The notes: generated by a model from the sequence alone, not told the origin. A stretch of 64,000 nucleotides of DNA from Amorphoplanes friuliensis DSM 7358 (GCF_000494755.1 NC_022657.1:1189501-1253500); one strand, 5' to 3'; positions 28,601 through 37,635 are shown, counted from the stretch's first letter. A program made the numbers and translations.

Positions 28601-30712
28601 GCGTACCGGGATCTGTCGGGCCGCGACCGCGACCATGACACCGGCGCCGGCCAGCGCGAGCAGGACCGCGGCCGTGAGCCACGACGCGCTGAGCGCGGCG
28701 GCCGCGCCGAAGAGACCGACCACTCCGGCGGCCGCGATGTGCGCGATCGCGATACGCCGGGTGGGTGCCATCAGGCCGGCGCCGCCGAGGCCGATCGCCG
28801 CCAGCACCAGCGGCCACGGGGCCTCCGACCAGGGCAGACCCAAAGATGCCGGTACGGCCAGAGCGGTCAGCGCCACGCCGGTGACCGCACCCTCGTGCCG
28901 GTATTCGGTGGGCAGCGCGAGCGCGGCGGCGATGGTCAGCAGCAACGCGCTCAGGGCGAGCAGCCAGCCGGACTGGCCGGCGGCCTCGGCGATGCGGGTG
29001 GCGTAGGCGGCGGTGTCGGCGTTCCAGATCGGGCGGGCGGCCTGCACGGGGGCGATCGCGGCGCGCAGGGCGTCCACGGCGACGAAGAGGCCGATGAGCG
29101 TGAGCGCACCGGCCGACGCGTACTGCGGGCCGCGCCGGACCTCGTCGGGCACCATGCGGACGACGGCGCCGGTGAGCGCGACGGCGGCTGCCGCGGCGGC
29201 CAGGGTCCAGGCGGGCGAGGCGACGGCGGCGATCCGGGCGACGGCCGCGATCACGGCCAGCGCGAGCACACCGCCGGCGATGTTGCGGGCCAGGATGTGG
29301 TCGACCATGCGCGCGGCGGCCGACACGGTGAGGGCGGCCAGCACCAGGATCAGGCCGGAACGCACGGCGTCGATCACGGCGTCGGCGCCCAGCAGGGCCG
29401 CGCTCGCGTAGACGACGGCACCGGCGGCGGCCAGGCAGAGCAGGCCGAAGGTCAGGCCGCGCAGCCAGCCGGCCGACGGCGGTGTGGCCGGCGGGGCGAG
29501 CGGGACCGTTCCCGCGGCCGGGGCGCCGGCCGGGCGGGGACCGGGGAAGATCCGGGTCGGGAGCCACTTCCAGCGGCGGCGTCCGGTCAGCCCGTCGATG
29601 ATCAGGTCGGGCTCTTCGGGGAGCGACTCGGGCCGGGCCGGGGCGTCTTCGTAGGACGCCGGGTCGGCCGGGTCGTCCTCCCGGGCCGCGAAGTCGTCCG
29701 CGCCTCGCTGGCGGGCATCCGCCTCGGCCAGGGTCTCGCGGTCACCGGCGACCGGACGGCCCAGCGGCCAGCGCGGCAGCAGGCGGCCCTTGCGGATCAC
29801 GGTGGTCAGGAGCAGCAGGTCGATGAGCGCGACCGCGGTCAGCGCCAACGCCCAGCCGGCCGGGCTCTCGATCGCCGGGTACGCCAGCAGCGGCGGCACC
29901 GGCTGCACCGCGACAACCGTGGCGTAACGCGGTGCGGCGAGCCGGGTGACACCGGCGTAGAGGAACGACGCCACGGCGGAGATCAGCAGGGTGATGCCGA
30001 GGAAAACGGTGGACGGAACAGCGGTGCCGCCGAGTGCCCGGCTGCCGTGCAGCGCGAACATCGTCATCGGCAGCAGCACCAGGCCGACCGCGGCCAGGGT
30101 CTCCGCCGTCGAGGTCAGCCCGCGGCGCGAGACCATGGGCGCCACACCGAGGGCAACGGCGGTGGCTATGGCGAGGATGAACGCGCGACCGACGGCGTTG
30201 CTGGCCGCACCGGCAAAAACGATGGCCGCGACGCCCAGCACGAGCGCGCTGAGGCCGAGCAGAATGTTTTGCACCGACTGCGAGGAAGTCTCGGGCTCGT
30301 GCGGTGCGTGCGCCTCGGGCTCCGGCGGCAGCGGCGCGACGCGGGGCCGGCGCGGCGGACGCGGAGGCGGTGCGGGCCTCTCGGTCGGCGGCGGGTCGTC
30401 GAGCAGCATCGTCACACCGTCGGTCGCGGCACCGGGCGGGGGCGTCCGTGCGGTGCCGGGCTCGGACCAGGACGGCGCCCCGGTGCTCTCCTCCGGGCGG
30501 CGTCGCACCCGGCGTGTCGTCTTCGCGGGGCGTTTCTTCTGCTGGTTGGCGTGCGCCAGGATGTCCCGCTGGAACTGCGCGGCCTGGATCTTGCTCGCTA
30601 TCTGGGTGCGTTCCTTCGCTGCCGCCATGTCGCGGATCTTGAGGTCTGCGATCGACGCATCGATGCGAGCGAGCTCATCGTCGTAGCCGTCCGGCTCCTG
30701 CGACTGCGCCAC
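25622..30712 (-). CDS. Very large multi-pass membrane protein (1,696 aa)
   Basis: The N-terminus is a cytoplasmic coiled coil (ELARIDASIADLKIRDMAAAKERTQ) followed by a basic, Pro-rich linker. From about residue 110 on, several dozen Ala/Leu/Val-rich hydrophobic segments follow in two or more blocks separated by an acidic loop around residue 350. No catalytic motif was recognised. It resembles the long actinobacterial membrane proteins annotated as SCO7613 C-terminal-domain type (from memory). The GTG at 30712 is chosen because GAGGAGG precedes it; an upstream ATG lacks a ribosome site. The stop lies directly after the minisatellite gap. Confidence 0.75.
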   Translation of the reverse strand: MAQSQEPDGYDDELARIDASIADLKIRDMAAAKERTQIASKIQAAQFQRDILAHANQQKKRPAKTTRRVRRRPEESTGAPSWSEPGTARTPPPGAATDGVTMLLDDPPPTERPAPPPRPPRRPRVAPLPPEPEAHAPHEPETSSQSVQNILLGLSALVLGVAAIVFAGAASNAVGRAFILAIATAVALGVAPMVSRRGLTSTAETLAAVGLVLLPMTMFALHGSRALGGTAVPSTVFLGITLLISAVASFLYAGVTRLAAPRYATVVAVQPVPPLLAYPAIESPAGWALALTAVALIDLLLLTTVIRKGRLLPRWPLGRPVAGDRETLAEADARQRGADDFAAREDDPADPASYEDAPARPESLPEEPDLIIDGLTGRRRWKWLPTRIFPGPRPAGAPAAGTVPLAPPATPPSAGWLRGLTFGLLCLAAAGAVVYASAALLGADAVIDAVRSGLILVLAALTVSAAARMVDHILARNIAGGVLALAVIAAVARIAAVASPAWTLAAAAAAVALTGAVVRMVPDEVRRGPQYASAGALTLIGLFVAVDALRAAIAPVQAARPIWNADTAAYATRIAEAAGQSGWLLALSALLLTIAAALALPTEYRHEGAVTGVALTALAVPASLGLPWSEAPWPLVLAAIGLGGAGLMAPTRRIAIAHIAAAGVVGLFGAAAALSASWLTAAVLLALAGAGVMVAVAARQIPVRLYAWLIGDWASGAAALAIPGAVVTAVLATSDPGGGPPPTEAVTVPALALGFLAVAGTLTYAAVFQVARREISLPMTGGAGAGAVAMALAALLAPGATAPDIWVGALLLAAAGLLFFAKSLDAGRRADRMVDGPDIAAAAATVAVCGALARVAALAFPEAPLAVAAIVVLIVAFGVRALPEDWRRGPVRGVGAAGIVIVAIAGWQALAGGLRIISAPGPIWASEIGAYSTTPPAGAWQAPVALVIAAVAAAVALPRPAKYDVSALCVALATVGAPAAFGLPWWSPLLIGGAVALAYGMGAVAATDPRAAIARAAVAAVVALHAAGAGLVRPWSTAIALGLITLTGILVAWMARADLTPGSHRQWAETADGDEVVNLALDDTGMPRHRAQIGGAATAAALFAAPGVLAAMAADQGNSAQVVLTAALAGSSVALALLALAARWVPQYLPWATFGLVFGAFVTAIASIPSDYPTALYAAAAALLGVVAELLRGATPAPGLTVAPNRFWGEGGYVRPRWTAIRPSGLRGRWLVDPATGAVVVAALPTALALISIAPALKASLLDPMQQLSAIWEGPVAAVATPASGSVDGTSVLAAVLLTVAAALAALGFGGKPAEAVPVILPGLAITLLIAPIALNAQWPAATSTALIVFTISMLGLALTPPPIATRATLLRTTRNIVFVIGLLAGGAGLAGSLATQQLTLFTLGAAIGVGLVGAIAGRSRHARILGWIFTAVMGQFFVLTVALVAGLTPPWAAFGVLAVGAVLLVLEAAIPRLGLPEYRQEATTVEWSGYASALLAGALAYSSPAHLAALLAAWGAVLGLAATRPGRTPNQRRNLFWLAVGFEIIGIWLFIAIADVALPEAYTLPFAALALLVGILESRQRPDLSSWAAYGPALVAAFVPTIGIVVATDAGDLRELLLLLSAVATLIIGSRMQQQAPVVVGAVATAIATIHFATTLVGPWLVLVPVGVILLFLGATNENRRRTQERLRGALVRMR

Positions 30713-30791
30713 GGCACCTCCTCGACCCGTCACCCACGAAGCAACCGACACCTCATTAGAACAGTCTTAGGCAGGTCGAGATCAATGGAAA

Positions 30792-30820
30792 CGGCCGCGA
30801 ACCCGGCAGGTTCGCGGCCG
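30792..30820 (-). terminator. Terminator of the UDP-glucose dehydrogenase gene
   Basis: CGGCCGCGAACC and GGTTCGCGGCCG form a perfect 12-bp stem with a CGGCA loop, 21 bases past the stop codon. Confidence 0.75.
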
Positions 30821-30841
30821 AGGGCCCATTTCGGTACGCCG

Positions 30842-32281
30842 TCAGAGGACTGGCGCGGGACGTCCCATGCCGCGATACTGCCAGCCGGCCCGGGCCCACA
30901 GGACCGCATCCAGGCAGTTCCGGCCGTCGATGACACGCTTGTCCGCGACGAGCTCGCCGAGCGTCTGCGGATCCGCGTTCCGGAACTCCGCCCACTCCGT
31001 GAGCACGCACACAAGCTCCGCGCCGGTGACCGCATCAGCCATCGAGGCCTCGTAGTTGAGTCCCGGCTGGGCCGTACGGGCGTTCTCCATGCCCTGCGGG
31101 TCGTAGACGCGGACGTCGGCACCGGCCTTCGCGAGGGCCGCGGCGACGGCGAGTGACGGCGCGTCGCGTACATCGTCGGAATTGGGCTTGAAGGCCGCGC
31201 CGAGAACGGCGACCCGGGTCCCGGAAAGATCCGGACCGGCCGGGCCGGAACGGCGGCCGAGGAGCTCGGCGGCGAGCTGCAGCACCTTGCTGCGGCGCCG
31301 GAGGTTGATCAGGTCGACCTCGTGCAGGAAGCGCAGCGCCTCACCCGCACCCAGCTCCTGGGCCCGGGCCTGGAACGCGCGGATGTCCTTCGGCAGGCAG
31401 CCGCCGCCGAAACCGACACCGGCCTGCAGGAAACGGTTCCCGATGCGCGGGTCGTAACCGATCGCCTTCGCGAGCTGGGTGACGTCGCCGCCGGCCACCT
31501 CGCAGACCTCGGCCATCGCGTTGATAAAGCTGATCTTGGTGGCGAGGAACGCGTTCGCGGCGACCTTCACCAGCTCGGCGGTCGCGAAGTCGGTGACCAC
31601 GAGCGGCACCTCGCGGTCCTCGGTGGCGGCCAGATCGAAGACACCCTTGTGCGCGGCGTAGAGCATGCCGTTCGCCCAGTCCGACTTGACGCCGACGACG
31701 ATCCGGTTGGGGCGCAGCACGTCCTCGACGGCGAAGCCCTCCTGCAGGAACTCCGGCGACCAGGCCACCTCGACGCCCAGCCCGGGGTCGGTGTGCTTGG
31801 CGACCAGCTGCTCGATCCACTCGGCGGTGCCGACGGGGACGGTCGACTTGCCGACGATCAGGGCGCGGCGCTTCAGGTGCCGGGCGAGGTTGGTGACGGA
31901 CGTCTCGACGTACGAGAGGTCGGCGCCCATGCCGTCACCACGCTGCGGGGTGCCGACGCAGATGAAGTGCACGTCTGCGAAGTCGGCAACCTCCTCGTAC
32001 GAGGTGGTGAAGCGCAAGCGGCCCGCCGAGAGGTTGGAACGCAGCAGGTCGTCCAGCCCGGCCTCGTGGAACGGCATCTGCCCGGCCGCCAGCTTGCCGA
32101 TCTTGGCTTCGTCGACGTCAAAACCGAGCACCTCGTACCCGAGCTCGGCAAAACAGATGGCGTAGGTGGCGCCGAGATAACCCGTACCGAGGAAGGCCAG
32201 ACGCGGGCGCGCGGCACCGGACGGCGGCTCGACCTCGGGAAAGGCAGGCACGGGCTGATGGGTCGGGTAAGGGATGGTCAC
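30842..32281 (-). CDS. ugd: UDP-glucose 6-dehydrogenase
   Basis: Oxidises UDP-glucose to UDP-glucuronate for cell-surface glycans. The N-terminal Rossmann motif is FLGTGYLGATYA, the catalytic cysteine lies in GFGGGCLPKDIRAF, and TVPVGTAEW and SPEFLQEGFAV are family blocks. The C-terminal UDP-binding domain has GAAFKPNSDDVRDAPS. About 480 aa, slightly long because of a Pro-rich N-terminal extension of about 25 residues. The GTG at 32281 has GGAG nine bases upstream; a GTG at 32296 is an alternative. Divergent from the acyl-CoA dehydrogenase gene. Confidence 0.93.
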   Translation of the reverse strand: MTIPYPTHQPVPAFPEVEPPSGAARPRLAFLGTGYLGATYAICFAELGYEVLGFDVDEAKIGKLAAGQMPFHEAGLDDLLRSNLSAGRLRFTTSYEEVADFADVHFICVGTPQRGDGMGADLSYVETSVTNLARHLKRRALIVGKSTVPVGTAEWIEQLVAKHTDPGLGVEVAWSPEFLQEGFAVEDVLRPNRIVVGVKSDWANGMLYAAHKGVFDLAATEDREVPLVVTDFATAELVKVAANAFLATKISFINAMAEVCEVAGGDVTQLAKAIGYDPRIGNRFLQAGVGFGGGCLPKDIRAFQARAQELGAGEALRFLHEVDLINLRRRSKVLQLAAELLGRRSGPAGPDLSGTRVAVLGAAFKPNSDDVRDAPSLAVAAALAKAGADVRVYDPQGMENARTAQPGLNYEASMADAVTGAELVCVLTEWAEFRNADPQTLGELVADKRVIDGRNCLDAVLWARAGWQYRGMGRPAPVL

Positions 32282-32453
32282 CGGGAGAAACTCCACTCAC
32301 ACGGGGCGCCGAGGGGGGCCTGCGCCGAAACGTGGCTTTCACCTTCTCATGACGGCGCACGCGTGATCCGCGCACCGTCCGCGGCGAAGGATAGTGCGCG
32401 TACCCTACGCGTCGGTAACATAGGGCGGGAGCCGCAGAGGAAGGGCCACAGCC

Positions 32454-33608
32454 ATGCCTGATTTCGACGTGTACCAGCTGCCGGAGGACCACGAGACCAT
32501 CCGCGCAGCCGTCCGCGAGGTCTGCGACGCGCGCGTGGCGCCGAACGCGGCCGAGGCGGACGAGAGCGGTGAGTTCCCCAAGGCGTCCTACGACGCCCTG
32601 CGGTCCTCCGACTTCCACGCCCCTCACATTCCGGTGGAGTACGGCGGTGCCGGTGCCGACGCCCTCGCCACAGCGATCGTGATCGAGGAAGTCGCGCGCG
32701 CCTGCGCCAGCTCGTCCCTGATCCCGGCGGTCAACAAACTCGGCACGATGCCGCTGATCCTCGCCGGTTCGGAGTCGCTGAAGCAGCGCTACCTCACCCC
32801 CGTCGCGTCGGGCGAGGCGATGTTCTCGTACTGCCTCTCCGAGCCGGAGGCCGGCAGTGACGCGGTCTCGATGACCACCCGCGCGGTCCGCGACGGCGAC
32901 TACTGGGTCCTCAACGGCGTCAAGCGCTGGATCACCAACGCCGGCGTCTCCGAGTACTACACGGTCTTCGCGGTCACCGACCCGGCCGCCCGCTCCCGCG
33001 GCATCTCGGCGTTCGTGGTCGAGAAGTCCGACGAGGGTGTCAGCTTCGGCGCCCCGGAGAAGAAGCTGGGCATCAAGGGCAGCCCCACCCGCGAGGTCTA
33101 CTTCGACAACGTCCGCATCCCCCTCGACCGCATGATCGGCGACGAGGGCACAGGCTTCGCCACGGCGATGAAAACCCTCGACCACACCCGCGTGACCATC
33201 GCCGCCCAGGCTGTCGGCATCGCCCAGGGTGCCCTCGACTTCGCCAAGGGCTACGTCAAGGAACGCAAGCAGTTCGGCAAGGCCGTCGCCGACTTCCAGG
33301 GCATCCAGTTCATGCTCGCCGACATGGGCATGAAACTCGAGGCAGCACGCCAGCTGACGTACGTGGCCGCCGGCAAGAGCGAACGCGGCGACGCCGACCT
33401 GACGTACTTCGGCGCGGCAGCCAAGTGCTTCGCCTCGGACGCGGCCATGGAAATCACGACGGACGCGGTGCAGCTGCTGGGTGGGTACGGCTACACGCGG
33501 GACTACCCGGTCGAACGCATGATGCGCGACGCAAAGATCACCCAGATCTACGAAGGCACCAACCAGGTCCAGCGCGTCGTCATGGCCCGCCAGATGCTCA
33601 AGGACTGA
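32454..33608 (+). CDS. Acyl-CoA dehydrogenase
   Basis: FAD enzyme that introduces the 2,3-double bond in acyl-CoA. CLSEPEAGSDAVSM and WITNAGVSEYYTVFA are the family's FAD and substrate motifs. QLLGGYGYTRDYPVERMMRDAKI followed by IYEGTNQVQR carries the catalytic glutamate position. At 384 aa it resembles mycobacterial FadE25, which is encoded beside purE/purK there (from memory). GAGGAAGGG precedes the ATG. Confidence 0.92.
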   Translation: MPDFDVYQLPEDHETIRAAVREVCDARVAPNAAEADESGEFPKASYDALRSSDFHAPHIPVEYGGAGADALATAIVIEEVARACASSSLIPAVNKLGTMPLILAGSESLKQRYLTPVASGEAMFSYCLSEPEAGSDAVSMTTRAVRDGDYWVLNGVKRWITNAGVSEYYTVFAVTDPAARSRGISAFVVEKSDEGVSFGAPEKKLGIKGSPTREVYFDNVRIPLDRMIGDEGTGFATAMKTLDHTRVTIAAQAVGIAQGALDFAKGYVKERKQFGKAVADFQGIQFMLADMGMKLEAARQLTYVAAGKSERGDADLTYFGAAAKCFASDAAMEITTDAVQLLGGYGYTRDYPVERMMRDAKITQIYEGTNQVQRVVMARQMLKD

Positions 33609-33612
33609 CCCG

Positions 33613-34239
33613 CTACTTGACGGCGATGGTCTGGAGGGCGGAGTAGCCGCCTTCCTTGACCAGCTTGCCCTCGTCGACACGGACGGCGGTGTTCTTGCCG
33701 TTCAGTTCGAAGAGGCCGGAGTCGCCGGCCGGGACCAGGCGCCAGGACTGGGTGGCGTCGCCCGGCCGGCACGGGTCCATGCGGAGGACGCCCTCGCTTT
33801 TGTCGGTGACGCAAGACTCCGGGGCCGAGCCGGCGACCTTCGGCGTCGCCACGATCATCACGGTGTTCCTGGTTTTTTCCGTGCGCTTGCGGACCTTGGC
33901 GGGCTTCACCGTCATCCGGGTGGTCTCGGTGACGGCGGTGCCGGTGAAGTCGATGCGGCCGTCCGGGTGGGCGTCCAGGTGGTATTCGGTGCCGGCGTCG
34001 GCGGACGTGGTGATGACAACGGGGACGGCCAGGTCGATCGAGTAGTTCTTCAGCTGGGACAGGTCTGCGTCGACCAGGTCCGGGTCCGAAGTGGTGGGTG
34101 CGGTGGAAGGCGAGGACGACGGCGACGGCGGCAGCGAGGGCGGGGAGGAGAACGTCGGGGCGGAAGACGTCGCCGTGCCGCAGGCGGTGAGGGCGGTGAT
34201 CGTGGCAGCCGCCATCGTCAGCCGGGCAGTGCGGTGCAT
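33613..34239 (-). CDS. Lipoprotein with Cys-containing extracytoplasmic domain
   Basis: A 208-residue protein. The signal peptide ends in the lipobox LTACG (Cys 20), followed by a Ser/Pro/Thr linker. The folded part includes NYSIDLAVPVVIT, APESCVTDKSEG, DPCRPGDATQSW and LVPAGDSGLFEL. Several of these blocks resemble the ectodomain of the kinase encoded 10 bp upstream (SIQFA, GPESCLG, APCTP), so both may be beta-trefoil (ricin-like) domains. Probably co-transcribed with the kinase and may work with it at the membrane. Converges with the acyl-CoA dehydrogenase gene, with a 4-bp gap. Confidence 0.7.
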   Translation of the reverse strand: MHRTARLTMAAATITALTACGTATSSAPTFSSPPSLPPSPSSSPSTAPTTSDPDLVDADLSQLKNYSIDLAVPVVITTSADAGTEYHLDAHPDGRIDFTGTAVTETTRMTVKPAKVRKRTEKTRNTVMIVATPKVAGSAPESCVTDKSEGVLRMDPCRPGDATQSWRLVPAGDSGLFELNGKNTAVRVDEGKLVKEGGYSALQTIAVK

Positions 34240-34249
34240 GGGGTTCTCC

Positions 34250-35740
34250 TCAGATTTCGCCGCGGTCGACGAGGGTGTACTGGTCGGCGAACTGGGGTTC
34301 GCCGACCTCGGTGACGTCCGAGCGTTTGGCGTCGGCGTCCCAGAGCAGCCAGCCGTACTCGTCGTTGCCGATGCGGTAGGTGGGGCGGCCCTTCTTGTCC
34401 TTCTTGCCGGTCTCGGACATCGAGAAGAGCGTGGCCTTGGTCGGGGTACAGGGAGCGCTGACCGCCGGGGCGGCTTCCTCGTCCGGGAGGATTTTGACGC
34501 CCAGGCAGCTTTCCGGACCGGCGTAGCTCTCGTTACCCAGCGATTTGATCAGGTAATCGACGCCCACCGGTTGCAGGACGAACTGGGACTTCGAGCCCGT
34601 GCCGTCGGAGACCTCGAGTTCCGAGCCGTCGAGCATGAAGTAGCGGTCGGCCCCGGCGAACTGGATCGAGAAGCGCCGGTTGCCGGCCAGGATCGCCGTG
34701 AGGGGATCCACCGGGGCCGCGGACACGACCGGCGCTTTGCCGCCGGAAGGCTCGACCAGTTTGGACCGGTGCAGACCGACCAGGCCACCGGTCAGCAGCA
34801 CCACCGCAGCCCCGACAGCCAGAACAACCCGGCGGAGGCGTCGGGGAGGCCGAGGCGGGGACGCGGGAGGGGCGTCGTGCGGCGGCGGCACCACCACCGC
34901 GGGTGACCACCGGACCGGTGTGGTCTGGCTGCCCAGCAGCGTGTCGAGCAGTTCGCGGGCGGTCGGGCGCTGCTCCGGATATTTGGCCAGCGCGCCTTCC
35001 ACGAGGCCGCGCAGTGGTTCCGGGATGCCCCGGGTGTCCGGAGGCTGGGTGAGGATGCGGACGGCTGTCGCGGCGGGGGAGTCCGCCGAGAAGGGTGTGC
35101 GTCCGGTCGCCGCGTAGGCCACGACGGCACCCCAGGCGAAGACGTCCGCCGCCGAGGTCACGTCCTGGCCGTACTCGGGGTCGAATCTTTCCGGCGCCAT
35201 GTAGGCGACCGTGCCGACCATCTGATCGGTACGCGTGTGCCGGCTCGTCGCCTCGAACGCGCGCGCGATGCCGAAGTCGATCACCTTGATGCCACCGAGA
35301 GCGAACAGCACGTTGCCGGGCTTGAGATCGCGGTGGATGACACCCGCGCCGTGGATGGCGGTGAGGGCCGTGGCGATGCCGACGGCCACGCTGTCCAGGG
35401 CCGGGCCGGACAGCGGTCCCCGCTCGTGCACGTACGAGGTCAGCGAAGGACCGTCGACGTACTCGACCACCAGGTACGGCGGATCGTGCGAGGGGTCGGC
35501 GTCGAGGACCGCCGCGGTGGAGAACGGTGGCACCTGCTGGGCGCGGGTCACCTCGCTGCGGAAACGTCCGCGGAACTCGGGGTCGTCGGCGTACTCGGGC
35601 CGGACCATCTTGATCGCGACCCGGATGTCGTCGGCGTCACGGGCGAGGAAGACCGTGCCCATGCCGCCCTGGCCGAGCCGGCCGAGGATCTCGTATCTGC
35701 CGAGCCGGAGGGGGTCGCCAGGACGCAGCGGCATGCTCAT
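34250..35740 (-). CDS. Transmembrane Ser/Thr protein kinase (PknB type)
   Basis: The N-terminal kinase domain (about residues 10-270) is complete: GRLGQGGMGTVFLA, VAIKMV, IHRDLKPGNV, DFGIARAFE and TVAYMAPERF. A Pro-rich juxtamembrane linker (PPPHDAPPASPPRPPRR) leads to one membrane helix (VVLAVGAAVVLLTGGLVGL). The extracellular domain of about 180 residues has two Cys (GPESCLG, APCTP). The ATG at 35740 starts just before the kinase domain; an upstream GTG at 35788 is possible. Probably in an operon with the lipoprotein gene 10 bp downstream. Confidence 0.9.
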   Translation of the reverse strand: MSMPLRPGDPLRLGRYEILGRLGQGGMGTVFLARDADDIRVAIKMVRPEYADDPEFRGRFRSEVTRAQQVPPFSTAAVLDADPSHDPPYLVVEYVDGPSLTSYVHERGPLSGPALDSVAVGIATALTAIHGAGVIHRDLKPGNVLFALGGIKVIDFGIARAFEATSRHTRTDQMVGTVAYMAPERFDPEYGQDVTSAADVFAWGAVVAYAATGRTPFSADSPAATAVRILTQPPDTRGIPEPLRGLVEGALAKYPEQRPTARELLDTLLGSQTTPVRWSPAVVVPPPHDAPPASPPRPPRRLRRVVLAVGAAVVLLTGGLVGLHRSKLVEPSGGKAPVVSAAPVDPLTAILAGNRRFSIQFAGADRYFMLDGSELEVSDGTGSKSQFVLQPVGVDYLIKSLGNESYAGPESCLGVKILPDEEAAPAVSAPCTPTKATLFSMSETGKKDKKGRPTYRIGNDEYGWLLWDADAKRSDVTEVGEPQFADQYTLVDRGEI

Positions 35741-35859
35741 GATGTGGTCAGAGCCTGTTCTGTGGGTCGTCGCGCGGAGCGTACCCACGGCTCACAACCC
35801 GGTCAAAGAGGCCATCGACCGATCTGCACGTTCTGGAACGCGGCGTTGCCCGCGTACGC

Positions 35860-37026
35860 CTAGCTGTAGGTGGGAAGCTCGAACTTGTCGGCCGGTGGTG
35901 TCAGCAGGCTGAGCGACCCGATCCGTGCCGCCACCCCCATCGTGGTCTGCAGCACCTTGATGCCGAGGCGGCTCTTCGGGTTGGCCAGCCGGGGACCGCC
36001 CGGGATCAGCTTCTGGGCCTTGTCCACGTAGGGCCGCATGAGCCGCTCGTAGTTGGCGAACGCCTCCCGGTGCGAGGTGGCCCGGCTCAGCTCGCCGCCC
36101 AGCACGTACGCGCCGACCAGGGCCAGGCTGGTGCCCATCCCGCTCAGTGGCGACGCGCAGTACGCGGCGTCTCCCAGCAGCGCGATCCGTCCGCGGTGCC
36201 ACGTCGGGGCGAACACCTGGCCGAGGTTCTCGAAGTAGAGCTCGGCGTCGTCCATCGCCGCGAGCATCCGCGGTGCTTCCCAGCCGGCGTCGCGGAAGAC
36301 ACGGTGCAGGAGCTGCTTCTGCTCGTCCTGCCCGAGGTCCTCGTACCCGCGCGGCGGGGAGAGGAACGACAGCGTGGCCCGCATCGTGCCGAGGTTGTCC
36401 GGGCGCAGGCCGAGGTTCCGCCCGCCCACGGCGTTGTACCACTGCCACCAGTCCGGGTCGCCGGGCTTTTTCGGGATGGTGAAGTAGGACGTGTACATGC
36501 CGAGGTGGCGGATCCGGGCCTCGGTGCCGAAGACCTGCGTGCGGGTGCGCGACCGCATCCCTTCAGCCAGCACGACGACGTCGAAGCGCCGGTCGGGGCC
36601 GTCGGTGAAGGAGACCGCCACGCCGTCCTCGTCCTCGTGGACGGCGGTGATCGTGGTGCCGAAGAGGTACTCGGCGCTGGTCTGCGCCACGACGATCCGG
36701 GACAGCTCGCCGCGCAGGATCTCCAGCTCGGCTGTCGCGCCGGCGGTGTCCGACCTGGTCGCCGGGAAGCTTGCCCGGGTCCGGCCGCCGGCGTCGACGA
36801 TGCGGGTGCCTTCCTCGCCGGTGCCGGCGGCGCGGATCGTGTCCTCGAGGCCCATTCGCCGGACGACCTCGCGGGCCGCGCCGCGGATGTCGATGTTCTG
36901 GCCCTCGCTCCGCAGCTCGGCGGCACGTTCGACGATGGTGGCCTGCCAGCCTGCGGCCTCGAGCCAGTAGGCGAGTGCCGGTCCGGCGACGCTCGCGCCG
37001 GAGATGAGAACGGTCCTGCCGGGCAT
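35860..37026 (-). CDS. FAD-dependent monooxygenase (PHBH fold)
   Basis: A 388-residue flavoprotein hydroxylase. The N-terminal dinucleotide motif is ISGASVAGPALAYWL, LRGELSRIV is the substrate-side block, and GRIALLGDAAYCASPLSGMG is the second FAD motif. The substrate is unknown; TetX-like drug-inactivating enzymes and aromatic hydroxylases share this pattern. It lies 17 bp downstream of a MarR-family regulator on the same strand, so it is probably the regulated target, induced by an aromatic or antibiotic ligand (inference). Confidence 0.85.
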   Translation of the reverse strand: MPGRTVLISGASVAGPALAYWLEAAGWQATIVERAAELRSEGQNIDIRGAAREVVRRMGLEDTIRAAGTGEEGTRIVDAGGRTRASFPATRSDTAGATAELEILRGELSRIVVAQTSAEYLFGTTITAVHEDEDGVAVSFTDGPDRRFDVVVLAEGMRSRTRTQVFGTEARIRHLGMYTSYFTIPKKPGDPDWWQWYNAVGGRNLGLRPDNLGTMRATLSFLSPPRGYEDLGQDEQKQLLHRVFRDAGWEAPRMLAAMDDAELYFENLGQVFAPTWHRGRIALLGDAAYCASPLSGMGTSLALVGAYVLGGELSRATSHREAFANYERLMRPYVDKAQKLIPGGPRLANPKSRLGIKVLQTTMGVAARIGSLSLLTPPADKFELPTYS

Positions 37027-37043
37027 GGTGGTCCTCTCGACCT

Positions 37044-37529
37044 TCAGACAGTGAAAAGAACGCCGTCGCCGATGTCGTTCGGCCGGCCGGTGCTGCCGTG
37101 CTGATCGCGCAGAGGTGCCTGGGCCTGCTGGTACGCCTCGGTCATGCGGTCGAGGAAGCTCTCCACCGCGGCTCGCTCCTCGGCGGTCATGGCCGCGGTC
37201 AGCGTCTCCACCGTCTCGGCGACGGAACGCACCAGCTCGTACGCGGCGTCGACCGAAGCCTGCACCGGGACCACCACGACCTTGCGACGGTCGGAGGGAT
37301 GCGGCTCCCGGCCGACGTGGCCCGCGGCCACGAGGCGGTTGACGACCAGCGTGGTGGCCGCGGTGGAGATCTTGAGCGCGCGGGCCAGCTCGGTCGGCGT
37401 CGCCGCGCCGCGGTCGCTCAGGTAGTACAGCGCTGCGAGTCCCGCGGCGTCCACACCCAGGCGGGCGGCCATCAGACGCGCGAAATCCTGCTGCTCGGCC
37501 GAGAGCAGCCGGAGCTTGTCCTGGATCAT
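37044..37529 (-). CDS. MarR family transcriptional regulator
   Basis: A 161-residue winged-helix regulator. ATPTELARALKISTAATTLVVNRLVAAGHVGRE is the DNA-binding helix-turn-helix (stretch near residues 43-77), followed by the wing HPSDRRKVVVV. The C-terminal helix serves dimerisation. Upstream of and likely co-transcribed with the monooxygenase gene. Divergent from the XRE regulator across about 100 bp. The start at 37529 lacks an obvious ribosome site. Confidence 0.85.
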   Translation of the reverse strand: MIQDKLRLLSAEQQDFARLMAARLGVDAAGLAALYYLSDRGAATPTELARALKISTAATTLVVNRLVAAGHVGREPHPSDRRKVVVVPVQASVDAAYELVRSVAETVETLTAAMTAEERAAVESFLDRMTEAYQQAQAPLRDQHGSTGRPNDIGDGVLFTV

Positions 37530-37635
37530 GACGACAACACTACTACGAAACTTGCCAATCTCCTTGATTACTATGCCGGAGCCACCCACTGGCAAGGTGT
37601 GGCTGGGGCAGGAACGGCCGCCAATACTGTGAGTC

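Noticed and set aside
26447..31156. A 1,569-codon open frame on the plus strand opposite the large membrane protein gene
   Set aside because: It is antisense to a gene with clear hydrophobic-segment structure, is rich in Gly/Arg/Gln low-complexity sequence and shows no domain. Long antisense frames are expected at this GC content.
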